Of a stretch of 64,000 nucleotides of DNA, positions 8,514-19,129 are shown in pieces (position 1 is the stretch's first letter; each line of letters opens with the position of its first letter). A model generated the notes under the pieces. That model did no database searches. It was not told where the DNA came from and was given only the letters and a program-made list of their open reading frames with translations. The stretch comes from Candidatus Mycolicibacterium alkanivorans (lineage in GTDB: Bacteria; Actinomycetota; Actinomycetes; Mycobacteriales; Mycobacteriaceae). The stretch covers positions 1,178,001 through 1,242,000 of the forward strand of contig NZ_JAIVFL010000001.1 of NCBI RefSeq assembly GCF_022760805.1, read 5' to 3'. Made by a program: the position numbers and the translations under genes.

Positions 8514-8760
8514 GGGGCTGCGCCCCGCCGTGGTGGGCGAAAATTTGCTGCTCGTCCGCCGGTCGGGTACGGGGTTGTCTCAGCGGTGGCCCGGGTTGAT
8601 GCTGATGGAGTGTTTCGGTCGACCCCGGTCGCTCTATGTTGCCATGTGAGCCCGCAGGCTAGCTTGGGGTGGAGGGCACATCTTGTCCACGGGAACCGTG
8701 GAATGTTGCCGTCGAGCACGAGTGTCAGATTCCTGTTTCACTCCCGCCCTCCCCGAAACA
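8514..8760 (+). ncRNA. Candidate IS110 bridge RNA region, copy 1
   Basis: The non-coding leader of the element starts with a GC-rich hairpin (GGGGC-TGC-GCCCC at 8514-8526) and ends with a block at 8671-8752 bounded by GGAGGGC and its complement GCCCTCC. Both elements keep the hairpin position and the closing pair although the intervening sequence has diverged, as expected for a selected RNA structure. IS110 elements of the IS621 type encode a guide (bridge) RNA in this left end. That this leader is such an RNA is inference; transcript ends and loops cannot be fixed by eye. Confidence 0.4.
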
Positions 8761-8807
8761 CCCTCCACAACAACGAATTACGGTACATCAGATTGAGGTG
8801 ATGGGTG

Positions 8808-10049
8808 ATGGATGTGACGCACCCGCGGTGCGCGGGGATCGACTGCTCGAAGAAGGATGCCAAGGTCTGCATCCGGGTGCAAGGCCAAGGCCGGCGGGCC
8901 ACCGCAGCGACGGTGACGACCTGGGGCGCGACGACCAGCCAGATCCTGGCGCTACGTGAGCACCTGGTGGCAGCCAAGGTCAGCTGCGTAGTGATCGAGT
9001 CCACCAGCGACTATTGGAAACCGTTCTACTACCTGCTCGACGACGAACTCGACGTGGTGCTGGTCAACGCCGCCTCGGTGCGAGGCCTACCCGGCCGCAA
9101 AACCGACGTCTCCGATGCCGCGTGGCTGGCCGATCTGGGCGCCCACGGGCTGGTGAAGGCGTCGTTCGTGCCTCCGGCGCCGATCCGGGCGTTGCGCGAT
9201 CTGACCCGCGCCCGCACCGTGATCACCCGCGAACGCACCCGCGAGGTGCAGCGACTGGAGAAACTGCTCGAAGACGCCGGCATCAAACTGTCCTCGGTGG
9301 CCACCGACATCACCGGCGTCTCGGGCCGGGCGATGCTCGAAGCGCTGATCGCGGGCCAGCGTGACCCCGCTGCCCTGGCCGATCTGGCCCGGCGCCGGCT
9401 GCGCTCGAAGATCCCGGCCTTGACCGAAGCGCTGACCGGACGCTTCAACGACCACCACGCGTTCATGGCGCGACTGTTTCTGGACCGCATCGACGCCCAC
9501 ACCGCCGACATCGGTCGACTCGATGAGCGCATCGAGGCGGCGATGGAACCTTTTCTCCCGGCCCGGGACCTGCTGATGAGCATCCCGGGATTCTCCCGGA
9601 TCGTCGCTGAAGTGTTCATCGCCGAAACCGGCGGCGACATGAGCGTGTTCCCCACCGCCGGGCATCTGGCATCCTGGGCGGGAGTCTCGCCCGGTTCCAA
9701 CGAGTCCGCCGGACGGGTCAAATCCACCAAAACCCGGCCCGGCAACCGCTACCTCAAGGGCGTCCTCGGAATCGCCGCGCTGTCCGCAGCCCGCTCCAAG
9801 AACACCTACTTGTCCGCCAAATACAAGCGCATCGCCACCCGACGCGGCCCGATGCGCGCCATCGTCGCCATCGAACACGCCATGATCACCGCCGCCCACA
9901 ACATGCTCACCAACGGCGACTTCTACCGCGACCCCGGCGCGAACTACTACACCGCCCACCAGCCCGCCCGAACCAAATCCCGGGCAATCAACCAACTCGA
10001 ATCCCTCGGCTACCGAGTCACACTGGAACCACTCACCCAGTCTGCATAA
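8808..10049 (+). CDS. IS110-family transposase (DEDD recombinase), copy 1
   Basis: A 413-residue IS110 recombinase. The N-terminal RuvC-like domain shows CAGIDCSKKD (Asp12), VVIESTSDYW (Glu64) and GRKTDVSDAAW (Asp100, Asp103), the DEDD quartet. A coiled-coil-rich middle follows, then the C-terminal Tnp domain with SIPGFSRIVAEV and the serine motif PGSNESAG before KSTKTRPGNRYLK. ATG 8808 is preceded by AGGTG. In this family the protein works with an RNA from the element's own left end to choose donor and target sites. The gene is uninterrupted. Confidence 0.9.
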   Translation: MDVTHPRCAGIDCSKKDAKVCIRVQGQGRRATAATVTTWGATTSQILALREHLVAAKVSCVVIESTSDYWKPFYYLLDDELDVVLVNAASVRGLPGRKTDVSDAAWLADLGAHGLVKASFVPPAPIRALRDLTRARTVITRERTREVQRLEKLLEDAGIKLSSVATDITGVSGRAMLEALIAGQRDPAALADLARRRLRSKIPALTEALTGRFNDHHAFMARLFLDRIDAHTADIGRLDERIEAAMEPFLPARDLLMSIPGFSRIVAEVFIAETGGDMSVFPTAGHLASWAGVSPGSNESAGRVKSTKTRPGNRYLKGVLGIAALSAARSKNTYLSAKYKRIATRRGPMRAIVAIEHAMITAAHNMLTNGDFYRDPGANYYTAHQPARTKSRAINQLESLGYRVTLEPLTQSA

Positions 10050-10106
10050 CCCGCCAAACAAGCAGGGTCACCCGTTGTGGTCACCCAATTTTCGTGTCAG
10101 CAATTC

Positions 10107-10375
10107 AGGGGCGCTGCGCTGGCCCCTCCGTGGGGACGGAAAATGGTGGCGACCTCACCTGTGCCGATGGTCGACGCCGACTCTGGCGTGATACCGCGTG
10201 AAGGGTGCAGGCTTTCCAGGTGTGTGTTGCGGCCAACCCCGATCAGCCTGTGGTGCCGGTGAGCCTGCGTGTCAGCATGGTGGTGGAGGGCATGATCGTC
10301 ATCCGCGGGGACCGTGGAGTGTTGCCTTCGAGCACGAGTGAGAGATTTCTGTTTTACCCCCGCCCTCCCCGTAAC
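10107..10375 (+). ncRNA. Candidate IS110 bridge RNA region, copy 2
   Basis: The hairpin at 10107-10127 (AGGGGC, a 9-base loop, GCCCCT) occupies the same place as in copy 1 but has a longer loop and a different stem sequence. The 3' block at 10285-10368 is again bounded by GGAGGGC and GCCCTCC and contains the conserved CCGTGGAGTGTTGCC and TCGAGCACGAGTG. The central part differs most between copies, which is where target- and donor-recognising loops would lie in a bridge RNA. The assignment is inference. Confidence 0.4.
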
Positions 10376-10423
10376 CCACACGCCTGCAATGAAACTGCAA
10401 TGGGAATGCTGAGGTGATCGGCG

Positions 10424-11665
10424 ATGGAAGTGATACATCCGCGGTGCGCGGGAATAGATATCTCAAAGAGGGACGCCAAAGTCTGCGTCCGGGTCCAAGG
10501 CTCTGGGAGCACACCGACATCGGCCACGGTGACGACGTGGGGTGCGATGTCGGGTCAGATCCTGGCGTTGCGTGAGCACCTGCTCGACCAAAGGGTCAAC
10601 TGTGTGGTGATGGAAGCGACGGGCGATTATTGGAAGCCGTACTTCTACCTCCTCGAAGACACCCTGACGGTGATGCTGGTCAACGCCCACGACGCCCGCA
10701 ACATGCCGGGCCGCAAGACCGATGTCTCCGATGCTGCCTGGCTGGCCGATTTGGGTGCGCACGGGTTGCTACGCGGATCGCTGGTGCCGCCCCAACCAAT
10801 CCGGGAACTACGCGATCTCACCCGCGCCCGCACCACCCTGACCCGCGACCGCGCACGGCAGGTGCAGCGCATCGAGAAAGTCCTCGAGGACGCCGGCATC
10901 AAACTGTCCTCGGTCGCCACCGACATCATGGGAGTCTCGGGCAGGGCGATGCTGGAGGCCCTCATCGCGGGCCAGTCGGGGCCGGCGGCGATGGCAGATC
11001 TGGCCCAACGCCGGATGCGCTCGAAGATCCCGACCCTCACCGAGGCGCTGACCGGCCGGTTCACCCCCCACCACGGATACTTGATCAGGATGCACCTGAA
11101 TCTGATCGACCAGTACGGGCAGGCGTTAGCCGACCTCGATGACAGGATCGGCGTGGCGGTGACACCTTTAGCGGCGGCCCGGGAACTGCTGACGAGCATC
11201 CCGGGCGTCTCAAGGATCGTCGCTGAGGTGCTGCTCGCCGAGACCGGCGCCGACATGAGCGTATTTGCCACCGCCGGGCATCTGGCGTCGTGGGCGGGCA
11301 CCGCACCCGGATCCAACGAGTCCGCGGGCAAGGTGAAGTCGACCAAAACCCGGCACGGAAACCGGTATTTGAAAGGGGCCCTCGGGACTGCCGCGCTAGC
11401 CGCGTCCCGCTCGAAGGGAACCTACCTCTCAGCCAAATACCGGCGTATCGCCGCCCGTCGAGGTCCGATGAAAGCACTTGTTGCACTCGAACATTCCATC
11501 CTCGTGGCGGTGTGGAACATGCTCACCAACGGCGAGTTCTACCGTGATCCCGGCGCCGACTACTTCACCCGCCGTATCCCAGCCAAAACCAAGGCACACG
11601 CGATCAGTCAGCTCGAATCCCTCGGCTACCGAGTCAGCCTCCAACCCCTCACCAACACCGCATAA
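10424..11665 (+). CDS. IS110-family transposase (DEDD recombinase), copy 2
   Basis: A 413-residue protein, colinear with the copy-1 transposase and identical at most positions by eye. The catalytic segments are CAGIDISKRD, VVMEATGDYW and GRKTDVSDAAW in the RuvC-like part, and SIPGVSRIVAEV with PGSNESAG in the C-terminal Tnp part. The ATG is preceded by AGGTG as in copy 1. Amino-acid differences are spread along the protein rather than clustered in one block, consistent with normal divergence of two functional elements. No disruption is seen. Confidence 0.9.
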   Translation: MEVIHPRCAGIDISKRDAKVCVRVQGSGSTPTSATVTTWGAMSGQILALREHLLDQRVNCVVMEATGDYWKPYFYLLEDTLTVMLVNAHDARNMPGRKTDVSDAAWLADLGAHGLLRGSLVPPQPIRELRDLTRARTTLTRDRARQVQRIEKVLEDAGIKLSSVATDIMGVSGRAMLEALIAGQSGPAAMADLAQRRMRSKIPTLTEALTGRFTPHHGYLIRMHLNLIDQYGQALADLDDRIGVAVTPLAAARELLTSIPGVSRIVAEVLLAETGADMSVFATAGHLASWAGTAPGSNESAGKVKSTKTRHGNRYLKGALGTAALAASRSKGTYLSAKYRRIAARRGPMKALVALEHSILVAVWNMLTNGEFYRDPGADYFTRRIPAKTKAHAISQLESLGYRVSLQPLTNTA

Positions 11666-11843
11666 CAACAACGCGCCAACCTCGATCACCCCACCCGCCA
11701 CAGCTGGCGAGTCACCCACGCACGCCTCACCAGCTGTGGTCACGTGAATTTTCGTGAGAGAGAGAGACTGGGTGCTCGTCGCCGATGCGGTTCCGGACTC
11801 GCTACCGAGCCCACCGGGCACGGAACCGACGGCGCCATGCTAA

Positions 11844-12020
11844 GCGTCGGCGATAGCCGATTCAACTCGATCCACTGCTGAGCTATTCGAGGCGTACGTA
11901 TCCGAAGGTCTCACCGAGCACACCTTCACCAGGAGGTTCACTCGGCTACCTCATCTGGATGCGCTGCGTTCGTCAGGTTCCCTTGACGAGTCGATGCGGT
12001 GGGTCAAGGCAGATGCTTGA
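11844..12020 (+). pseudogene. Unidentified gene 3' fragment
   Basis: Fifty-eight codons with natural-looking composition (AELFEAYVSEGLTEHTFTRR, LPHLDALRSSG, MRWVKADA) end in TGA at 12018-12020. They are preceded by an in-frame stop and no usable start. The fragment overlaps the tail of the RmlC-type gene by about 17 bases, end to end. I do not recognise the family. Its position beside nucleotide-sugar genes suggests it belonged to the same cluster and was truncated when the IS110 pair or its target region rearranged. Confidence 0.4.
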
Positions 12021-12558
12021 GCAGCGCCCTCCAGCTAGGCGCGGTCGCGTCCCGTTGAGAGACGAACGTCACCGTGGTGGGCCAAGTGATACCCAGATCG
12101 GGATCGTTGTATGCGACGCCCAAGTCCTCGGAGGGGTCGTGCGGGCGATCGATCCGATAACACACGTCCGCCGTTGCCGTCAGCGCCTGGAAGCCGTGCA
12201 GAAAACCAGGTGGCACGTACAGATGGCAAAAGTCCCTGTCGTCGAGGAGAAATGTTTGCGTAGAACCGAAGGTCGGGGATTCCTTGCGAATATCGACCAG
12301 GACGTCGTGCACGGCGCCGTTTGCGCATCGGACAAGTTTCGCTTCGCCACGACCAGACCGTCCGTGCATGCCGCGGACAACTCCCTTCACCGTGCGCGAC
12401 TGAGAGTCCTGGATGAACGAAGCAGAAGTTCCCTCCCTGCCGAGATAGTCGTCGAAGATCTCCGCGTCGAAGGTGCGGGTGAACAGGCCGCGGTCGTCTC
12501 GCGACGGCTGCGGAATAAGAACGAGAACGTCCGCAAGGTCGGTTTTTTCAATACGCAC
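12004..12558 (-). CDS. RmlC-type dTDP-4-dehydro-6-deoxyhexose 3,5-epimerase
   Basis: A 184-residue cupin epimerase of the RmlC family. Visible landmarks are SRDDRGLFTRTFD near residue 19, SRTVKGVVRGMHG with the catalytic His at about 65, AKLVRCANGAVHDVLVDIR and FCHLYVPPGFLHGFQALT. These are the substrate-binding strands and the aromatic/His pocket of the family. Such enzymes convert dTDP-4-keto-6-deoxyglucose or related sugars during synthesis of rhamnose and branched deoxysugars. Housekeeping rmlC is normally elsewhere in mycobacteria, so this is probably an accessory copy. It starts with GTG only 14 bases from the divergent C-methyltransferase gene, leaving little room for two separate promoters. 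Confidence 0.75.
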   Translation of the reverse strand: MRIEKTDLADVLVLIPQPSRDDRGLFTRTFDAEIFDDYLGREGTSASFIQDSQSRTVKGVVRGMHGRSGRGEAKLVRCANGAVHDVLVDIRKESPTFGSTQTFLLDDRDFCHLYVPPGFLHGFQALTATADVCYRIDRPHDPSEDLGVAYNDPDLGITWPTTVTFVSQRDATAPSWRALLKHLP

Positions 12559-12572
12559 GAGGAAATGGTGCC

Positions 12573-13305
12573 ATGAACGAGTGCCGAGGATGCGGTGAAT
12601 CCGCGCTCACCCGGGTCCTGGACTTCGGGAAGGTGCCTGCGCCCGACCACTTCCCGCTCGTGACAGATCTCGGGCACGCAGCCGAGGCGCGTCACGGGCT
12701 GGCCATTGAGCTTTGTCATGCCTGTGGCCTGGCGCAGTTGGCCGACGACGACACCGGTATCGAGGAGTCGCTTGGTGTGGAGCCGCAGGCGTTGCGGGAT
12801 CAGGCCGAGGTCGCATCCGACGCGGACGTGGTGCTCGACTGCTTCGGCATCATGGACGAACCCGACCAGCGCAGCTCCTTTGCGCGGCGGGCAGAAGCCA
12901 CCCGTAAGGGCGGCGTCTTGCTGCTGCAGCGCCAGTCCATCGTCACAATCGCCGAACAGGGGCAATGGAATGCGTTGCGGCACGGGCATTTCGCGTACTA
13001 GTCACTGACCACATTGACGCGGCTGCTCGCGGCAGTCGGCATGTCCGTTGCGAGCGCGTGGCAGTACGACCTATACGGCGGGACGTTTCTGGTTGCCGCC
13101 GTCCATGGACAGGCCGAGCCCGACGAATCCTTGCAACGCATCTTGGCGGCCGAGGAGGCGATGGGGATCACGACACCCGAAACCGTTGCGCGCCTTCAGC
13201 AGGTCGCCGACGAGGACGCCGATTCGCTAGGGGACTGGCTCGAAGACGAGGCGAAGGCCGGTCATGCGGTGTTCGCCTATGCCGCAGCGTCCAAGGCGGT
13301 GTCCC
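12573..13305 (+). pseudogene. Deoxysugar C-methyltransferase, broken
   Basis: The first part (ATG 12573, NECRGCGES and ELCHACGLAQL Cys pairs) is the zinc-binding N-terminal domain of NDP-sugar C-methyltransferases. The segment that should carry the SAM-binding GxGxG motif is missing, with ALRDQAEVA running straight into DADVVLDCFGIMDEPDQ, suggesting an in-frame internal deletion. At 12999-13001 TAG interrupts the expected HFAYYSLT motif (TAC to TAG), and the same frame continues (LTTLTRLLAAVGM, YGGTFLVAAV, GHAVFAYAAASKAV) to about 13305. There the frame passes into a transposase. Three lesions make it non-functional. The enzyme would have added a methyl group to a keto-deoxysugar. Confidence 0.75.
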
Positions 13306-14005
13306 TGTTCAGCCGCACGCAGGCCAAGCTGGTGCTGCGCTGGTTCGGCGACGACGCCCCGATCCGACTGCTGGCCTTCGAGGCCGGGCTGGCGATCTCC
13401 ACCTGCTACCGGTATTTGCACGAGGTGATCGACGTGATCGCCGAGCAGGCACCCGACCTGCACGACGTGCTCGACCGGGCGAAGGGGCAAGGCTGGTCGC
13501 ATCTGACGCTGGACGGGACGCTGATCGAGATCGACCGGGTCAACGAGCGCACCGACGAGGGTCATCACCTGTGGTACTCGGGCAAGCACGAGACCCAGGG
13601 CGGCAACGTGCAGATCCTCGCCGACCCGGGCGGGTTCCCGATGTGGTCGAGCGAGGTCGAACCGGGCAGCGTGCATGACATCACCGCTGCCCGCGCGCAC
13701 TGTTTGGGCGCGTTGTACGAGGCCGCCGCCGACGGTCTGCCGACGCTGACGGACAAGGGCTACCAAGGGGCCGGGATCGGGGTGCACAGCGCGGTCAAAG
13801 GCCGTGACCTCGCCGTTGGCAATCGCAGCTACAACACGCTGCTCACCGCGATTCGGGCGATCGGGGAACGCGCCAATGCCGAACTCAAAGAACGCCGGCG
13901 GCGTCTTCGGCGAATCAGACTGTGCCCAACCAGATTTGGCCAGATTGTTGCTGCCGCAATCGTCCTGTCAACCCTTCAGGGGGGAAATTACTGAGAAAAC
14001 CTCAT
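13306..14005 (+). pseudogene. IS5-family transposase, 5'-truncated and fused to C-methyltransferase
   Basis: From about 13306 to the stop at 13994 the frame encodes a DDE_Tnp_4-type transposase: LAFEAGLAISTCYRYLHEVI is the helix-turn-helix, SHLTLDGTLIEIDR carries the first Asp, EPGSVHDITAAR the second, and IGERANAELKERRR the Glu region. The usual N-terminal residues are absent and the preceding codons belong to the C-methyltransferase, in frame, so the open frame from 13014 is a chimera. A terminal-repeat-like CTGAGAAAACCTC marks the right end at about 13991-14003; the left end is lost. Confidence 0.7.
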
Positions 14006-14010
14006 TGTGT

Positions 14011-14307
14011 TGTCTTGCCGTGCGGGGCCAGCTCGACTCCATACCGGGCACACCAGCCGGCCATCGTGGACGGGTTGTGGCTCAGCGCCGCGGCCGAGAG
14101 GACGCGCACCGGCCCCAGCGGTCCAGCGTCGAACAGGTCGGGCGCACCGGCGCAGATTTGGGCGGGGGTCAGGCCCGACCATCCGGCGGGCAGGCCCTTG
14201 TCCCGCCAGTCCACCCGGTCGTCGGCCAGGGCTGCCACCGCGGCCGCGTTTATGAGGGACTTCGTGGGCTCATTTAAGCTGGCACGTCGTGAGCTCTGCT
14301 GATGCAC
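14011..14307 (-). pseudogene. Amino-acid deaminase / D-threonine aldolase-like gene, 5' fragment
   Basis: About 99 codons on the minus strand read NAAAVAALADDRVDWRDKG, LFDAGPLGPVRVLSA and GVELAPHGKTT. This is the N-terminus of an alanine-racemase-fold PLP enzyme of the D-serine deaminase / D-threonine aldolase group; the Lys of HGKTT corresponds to the PLP-binding Lys. Homology stops there, exactly at the right end of the IS5 remnant. The start is uncertain: ATG 14307 overlaps the divergent lysS start, and a GTG further in is also possible. The truncated peptide is not expected to be active. Confidence 0.65.
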
Positions 14308-15812
14308 CGGAAACCGACCGCGAGGGATCTGAGGTCCCCGAGCAGTTCCGCATCCGGCAGGGCAAGCGGGAGCGTCTGCTGGCCGAGGGCAAGGATCCCT
14401 ATCCGGTGGCGGTGCCGCGCACCCATTCGCTGGCCGAGATCCGGGCCGCCTATCCGGACCTGGCCGCCGACACCAGCACCGGCGACGTCGTCGGCGTCAC
14501 CGGTCGGGTGGTGTTCGCCCGCAACTCGGGCAAGCTGTGCTTCGCAACTCTTCAGGAGGGCGACGGCACGCAGCTGCAAGCGATGATCAGCCTCGCCGGT
14601 GTCGGCGAGGACGCTCTCGAACAGTGGAAGGCCGACGTCGACCTCGGCGACATCGTGTTCGTGCACGGTGAGGTGATCAGCTCCCGTCGCGGTGAGCTGT
14701 CGGTGCTGGCCGACTCCTGGCAGATGGCCGCCAAGGCTCTGCGGCCGCTGCCCGTCGCGCATAAGGAGATGAGCGAGGAGTCCCGGGTCCGGCAGCGCTA
14801 TGTCGACCTCATCGTTCGTCCGCAGGCGCGCGCGGTCGCGCGGCAGCGAATCGCGGTGGTTCGCGCCGTGCGCAACGCGCTGGAGCGCCGTGGCTTCCTC
14901 GAAGTCGAGACGCCGATGTTGCAGACGCTGGCCGGTGGCGCGGCGGCCCGGCCGTTCGTCACCCACTCCAATGCGCTCGACGCCGACCTGTACCTGCGAA
15001 TCGCGCCGGAGCTTTTCCTCAAGCGGTGCGTCGTCGGCGGTTTGGAAAAAGTCTTCGAGCTCAATCGCAACTTCCGGAACGAAGGCGCCGATTCCACCCA
15101 TTCGCCCGAATTCTCGATGCTCGAGACATATCAGGCGTGGGGTACCTATGACGAATCCGCCGTCATCACCCGCGAGCTTATTCAAGAGGTCGCCGACGAG
15201 GCTATCGGCACCCGTCAAGTCCCATTGCCTGATGGCACAATCTATGACCTCGACGGCGAATGGCCCTCGCTTCAAATGTATCCGTCCCTGTCGCAGGCCC
15301 TCGGGGAAGAGATCGCTCCGGACACGTCTTTGGAATACCTACTCGCTATTGCCGACCGACTTGACATCGAGATCCCGCGAGATCGCGGGTATGGACACGG
15401 CAAGGTCGTCGAAGAACTGTGGGAGAACACAGTCGGCAACACATTGTGGTCTCCGACGTTCGTGAAGGATTTTCCGGTCGAGACCACACCGCTTACCCGC
15501 CAGCACCGAAGCATCCCGGGCGTCACCGAGAAATGGGATCTCTATATTCGCGGAATCGAGCTTGCCACCGGTTACTCGGAGCTCGTCGACCCCGTTGTCC
15601 AGCGGGAACGCTTCGAGGCACAGGTCAGGGCCGCCGCCGCGGGCGATGACGAGGCAATGGCACTCGACGAGGATTTCCTGGCCGCAATGGAGTATGCGAT
15701 GCCCCCCACGACGGGAACGGGAATGGGGATCGATCGCTTGTTGATGGTTCTCACCGGCTTGTCAATTCGGGAGACAGTCTTGTTCCCGATTGTTCGCCGC
15801 CACGGCAACTGA
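14289..15812 (+). CDS. lysS: Lysyl-tRNA synthetase, class II
   Basis: A 507-residue LysRS that charges tRNA-Lys in the cytoplasm. The N-terminal OB-fold anticodon-binding domain covers roughly residues 55-165 ([24 protein letters not shown]). The class II catalytic domain shows motif 1 around [15 protein letters not shown], motif 2 as [17 protein letters not shown] and motif 3 as [15 protein letters not shown] near the C-terminus. The start is GTG at 14289. In M. tuberculosis (Rv3598c) it stands next to lsr2 and clpC1 as here. Upstream, the usual neighbours are replaced by IS debris, so this gene marks the right edge of the accessory island. Confidence 0.95.
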   Translation: MSSADAPETDREGSEVPEQFRIRQGKRERLLAEGKDPYPVAVPRTHSLAEIRAAYPDLAADTSTGDVVGVTGRVVFARNSGKLCFATLQEGDGTQLQAMISLAGVGEDALEQWKADVDLGDIVFVHGEVISSRRGELSVLADSWQMAAKALRPLPVAHKEMSEESRVRQRYVDLIVRPQARAVARQRIAVVRAVRNALERRGFLEVETPMLQTLAGGAAARPFVTHSNALDADLYLRIAPELFLKRCVVGGLEKVFELNRNFRNEGADSTHSPEFSMLETYQAWGTYDESAVITRELIQEVADEAIGTRQVPLPDGTIYDLDGEWPSLQMYPSLSQALGEEIAPDTSLEYLLAIADRLDIEIPRDRGYGHGKVVEELWENTVGNTLWSPTFVKDFPVETTPLTRQHRSIPGVTEKWDLYIRGIELATGYSELVDPVVQRERFEAQVRAAAAGDDEAMALDEDFLAAMEYAMPPTTGTGMGIDRLLMVLTGLSIRETVLFPIVRRHGN

Positions 15813-15927
15813 ACTGCACCGATAGGTGGCTTGTTGAATGCCGTACGGCAATGTGGCACATTAGTGCACATGGGGCGGGCGTTCGACAATCGCTTGTCGT
15901 GCACAGGCAGAAGGACCCAGTGAGCTA

Positions 15928-16269
15928 ATGGCCAAGAAAGTTACCGTCACCCTCGTTGACGATTTCGACGGCGAAGGCGCCGCCGACGAAACGGTGGAAT
16001 TCTCGCTCGATGGTGTCAGCTACGAGATTGACCTTTCGTCGAAAAATGCTCAGAAATTGCGCGACCAACTCAAGCCGTGGCTCGAGGCCGGCCGTCGTGT
16101 CGGCGGTCGTCGTCGCGGTCGTTCCGCCCTTCCCGGACGGGGCGGTGCGTCCATCGACCGCGAACAGAGCGCCGCAATCCGAGAATGGGCTCGCCGCAAC
16201 GGTCGCAAGGTGTCGACGCGCGGCCGTATTCCGGCCGACATCATCGACGCATTCCACGCCGCCACCTAG
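15928..16269 (+). CDS. lsr2: Lsr2 nucleoid-associated xenogeneic silencer
   Basis: A 113-residue H-NS-like protein. The N-terminal dimerisation part shows [13 protein letters not shown] and [15 protein letters not shown], a basic linker (GGRRRGRSA) follows, and the C-terminal DNA-binding domain carries [19 protein letters not shown] with the RGR AT-hook-like motif that grips the AT-rich minor groove. It bridges DNA and silences AT-rich foreign genes, so the IS-rich island next to it is a plausible target. It follows lysS by 115 bases and precedes clpC1, the usual mycobacterial order. The length is standard. Confidence 0.97.
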   Translation: MAKKVTVTLVDDFDGEGAADETVEFSLDGVSYEIDLSSKNAQKLRDQLKPWLEAGRRVGGRRRGRSALPGRGGASIDREQSAAIREWARRNGRKVSTRGRIPADIIDAFHAAT

Positions 16270-16302
16270 GTGGCCACCAGTCGTCACCGTCTCGTCAGCG
16301 GC

Positions 16303-16319
16303 GTTCGCTCGCGGCGAAG
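16303..16319. promoter_or_regulatory. Candidate ClgR operator upstream of clpC1
   Basis: GTTCGCTCGCGGCGAAG fits the inverted pattern GTTCGCY-NNN-RGCGAAC recognised by the ClgR protease regulator of actinobacteria, with one mismatch at the last position. It lies about 185 bases before the clpC1 start. ClgR control of Clp protease genes is known in the group; its use here is inference from the match. Confidence 0.45.
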
Positions 16320-16503
16320 CGGGTGGCCCCTGATAACCGGAAACGAATCCGTGTTCTCCCGCGTTGATCTGCTGTGTCCACCGCCGTCCTGGGCGGTACG
16401 GGTAGCAAGGGAGAGCGCCTCCCCGAAGCGACCACTAGAGTGGACGACAGGTGCGCGGTGCCTACCGTCGTACCTAATCGTGATGGAGAGCAGGTAACCA
16501 CCG

Positions 16504-19032
<2,529 letters not shown>

Positions 19033-19040
19033 TGGTTCAC

Positions 19041-19075
19041 GCGAAGGCCCCCGGCAGTGCGCCGGGGGCCTTCGC
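19041..19075 (+). terminator. Terminator hairpin after clpC1
   Basis: A perfect 15-bp stem (GCGAAGGCCCCCGGC and its complement) with an AGTGC loop lies 9 bases after the clpC1 stop. There is no clear U-tract, as is common in mycobacteria. Because lpqF converges from the other side, it may serve both directions. Confidence 0.8.
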
Positions 19076-19129
19076 ATACCCGCCCACTGTGCGGTTTCGT
19101 ACCCGGCGCGGCCATCCTGATCGCCGGGG

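Larger units (their letters stand above)
8505..10098 (+). mobile_element. IS110-family element, first of a tandem pair
   Basis: A long non-coding left end of about 300 bases precedes an intact transposase, followed by a short right end containing GTGGTCACC...TTTTCGTG at about 10076-10098. The same layout and related sequence recur immediately afterwards in the second element, so the right boundary is set by that repetition. IS110 elements lack terminal inverted repeats, so ends are approximate. Confidence 0.7.
10100..11765 (+). mobile_element. IS110-family element, second of a tandem pair
   Basis: It begins directly after the right end of the first element and ends near 11765, where GTGGTCAC...ATTTTCGTG recurs. 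The leader, gene and tail are all homologous to the first element but clearly diverged, so this is not a fresh duplication. Insertion next to a related element suggests that one copy targeted the end of the other. Confidence 0.7.

Noticed and set aside
8805..11665. The IS110 pair considered as a recent tandem duplication
   Set aside because: The two copies differ at many positions throughout leader and gene, so they are separate insertions of related elements or an old duplication.
1..14280. Searched the island for defence systems, toxin-antitoxin pairs or phage genes
   Set aside because: Only carbohydrate-related genes, an LLM oxidoreductase and insertion sequences were recognised; no defence or phage signature was seen.
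19041..19075. The strong hairpin after clpC1 considered as a small RNA or attachment site
   Set aside because: A perfect stem with a 5-base loop directly after a stop codon between convergent genes is best explained as a terminator.
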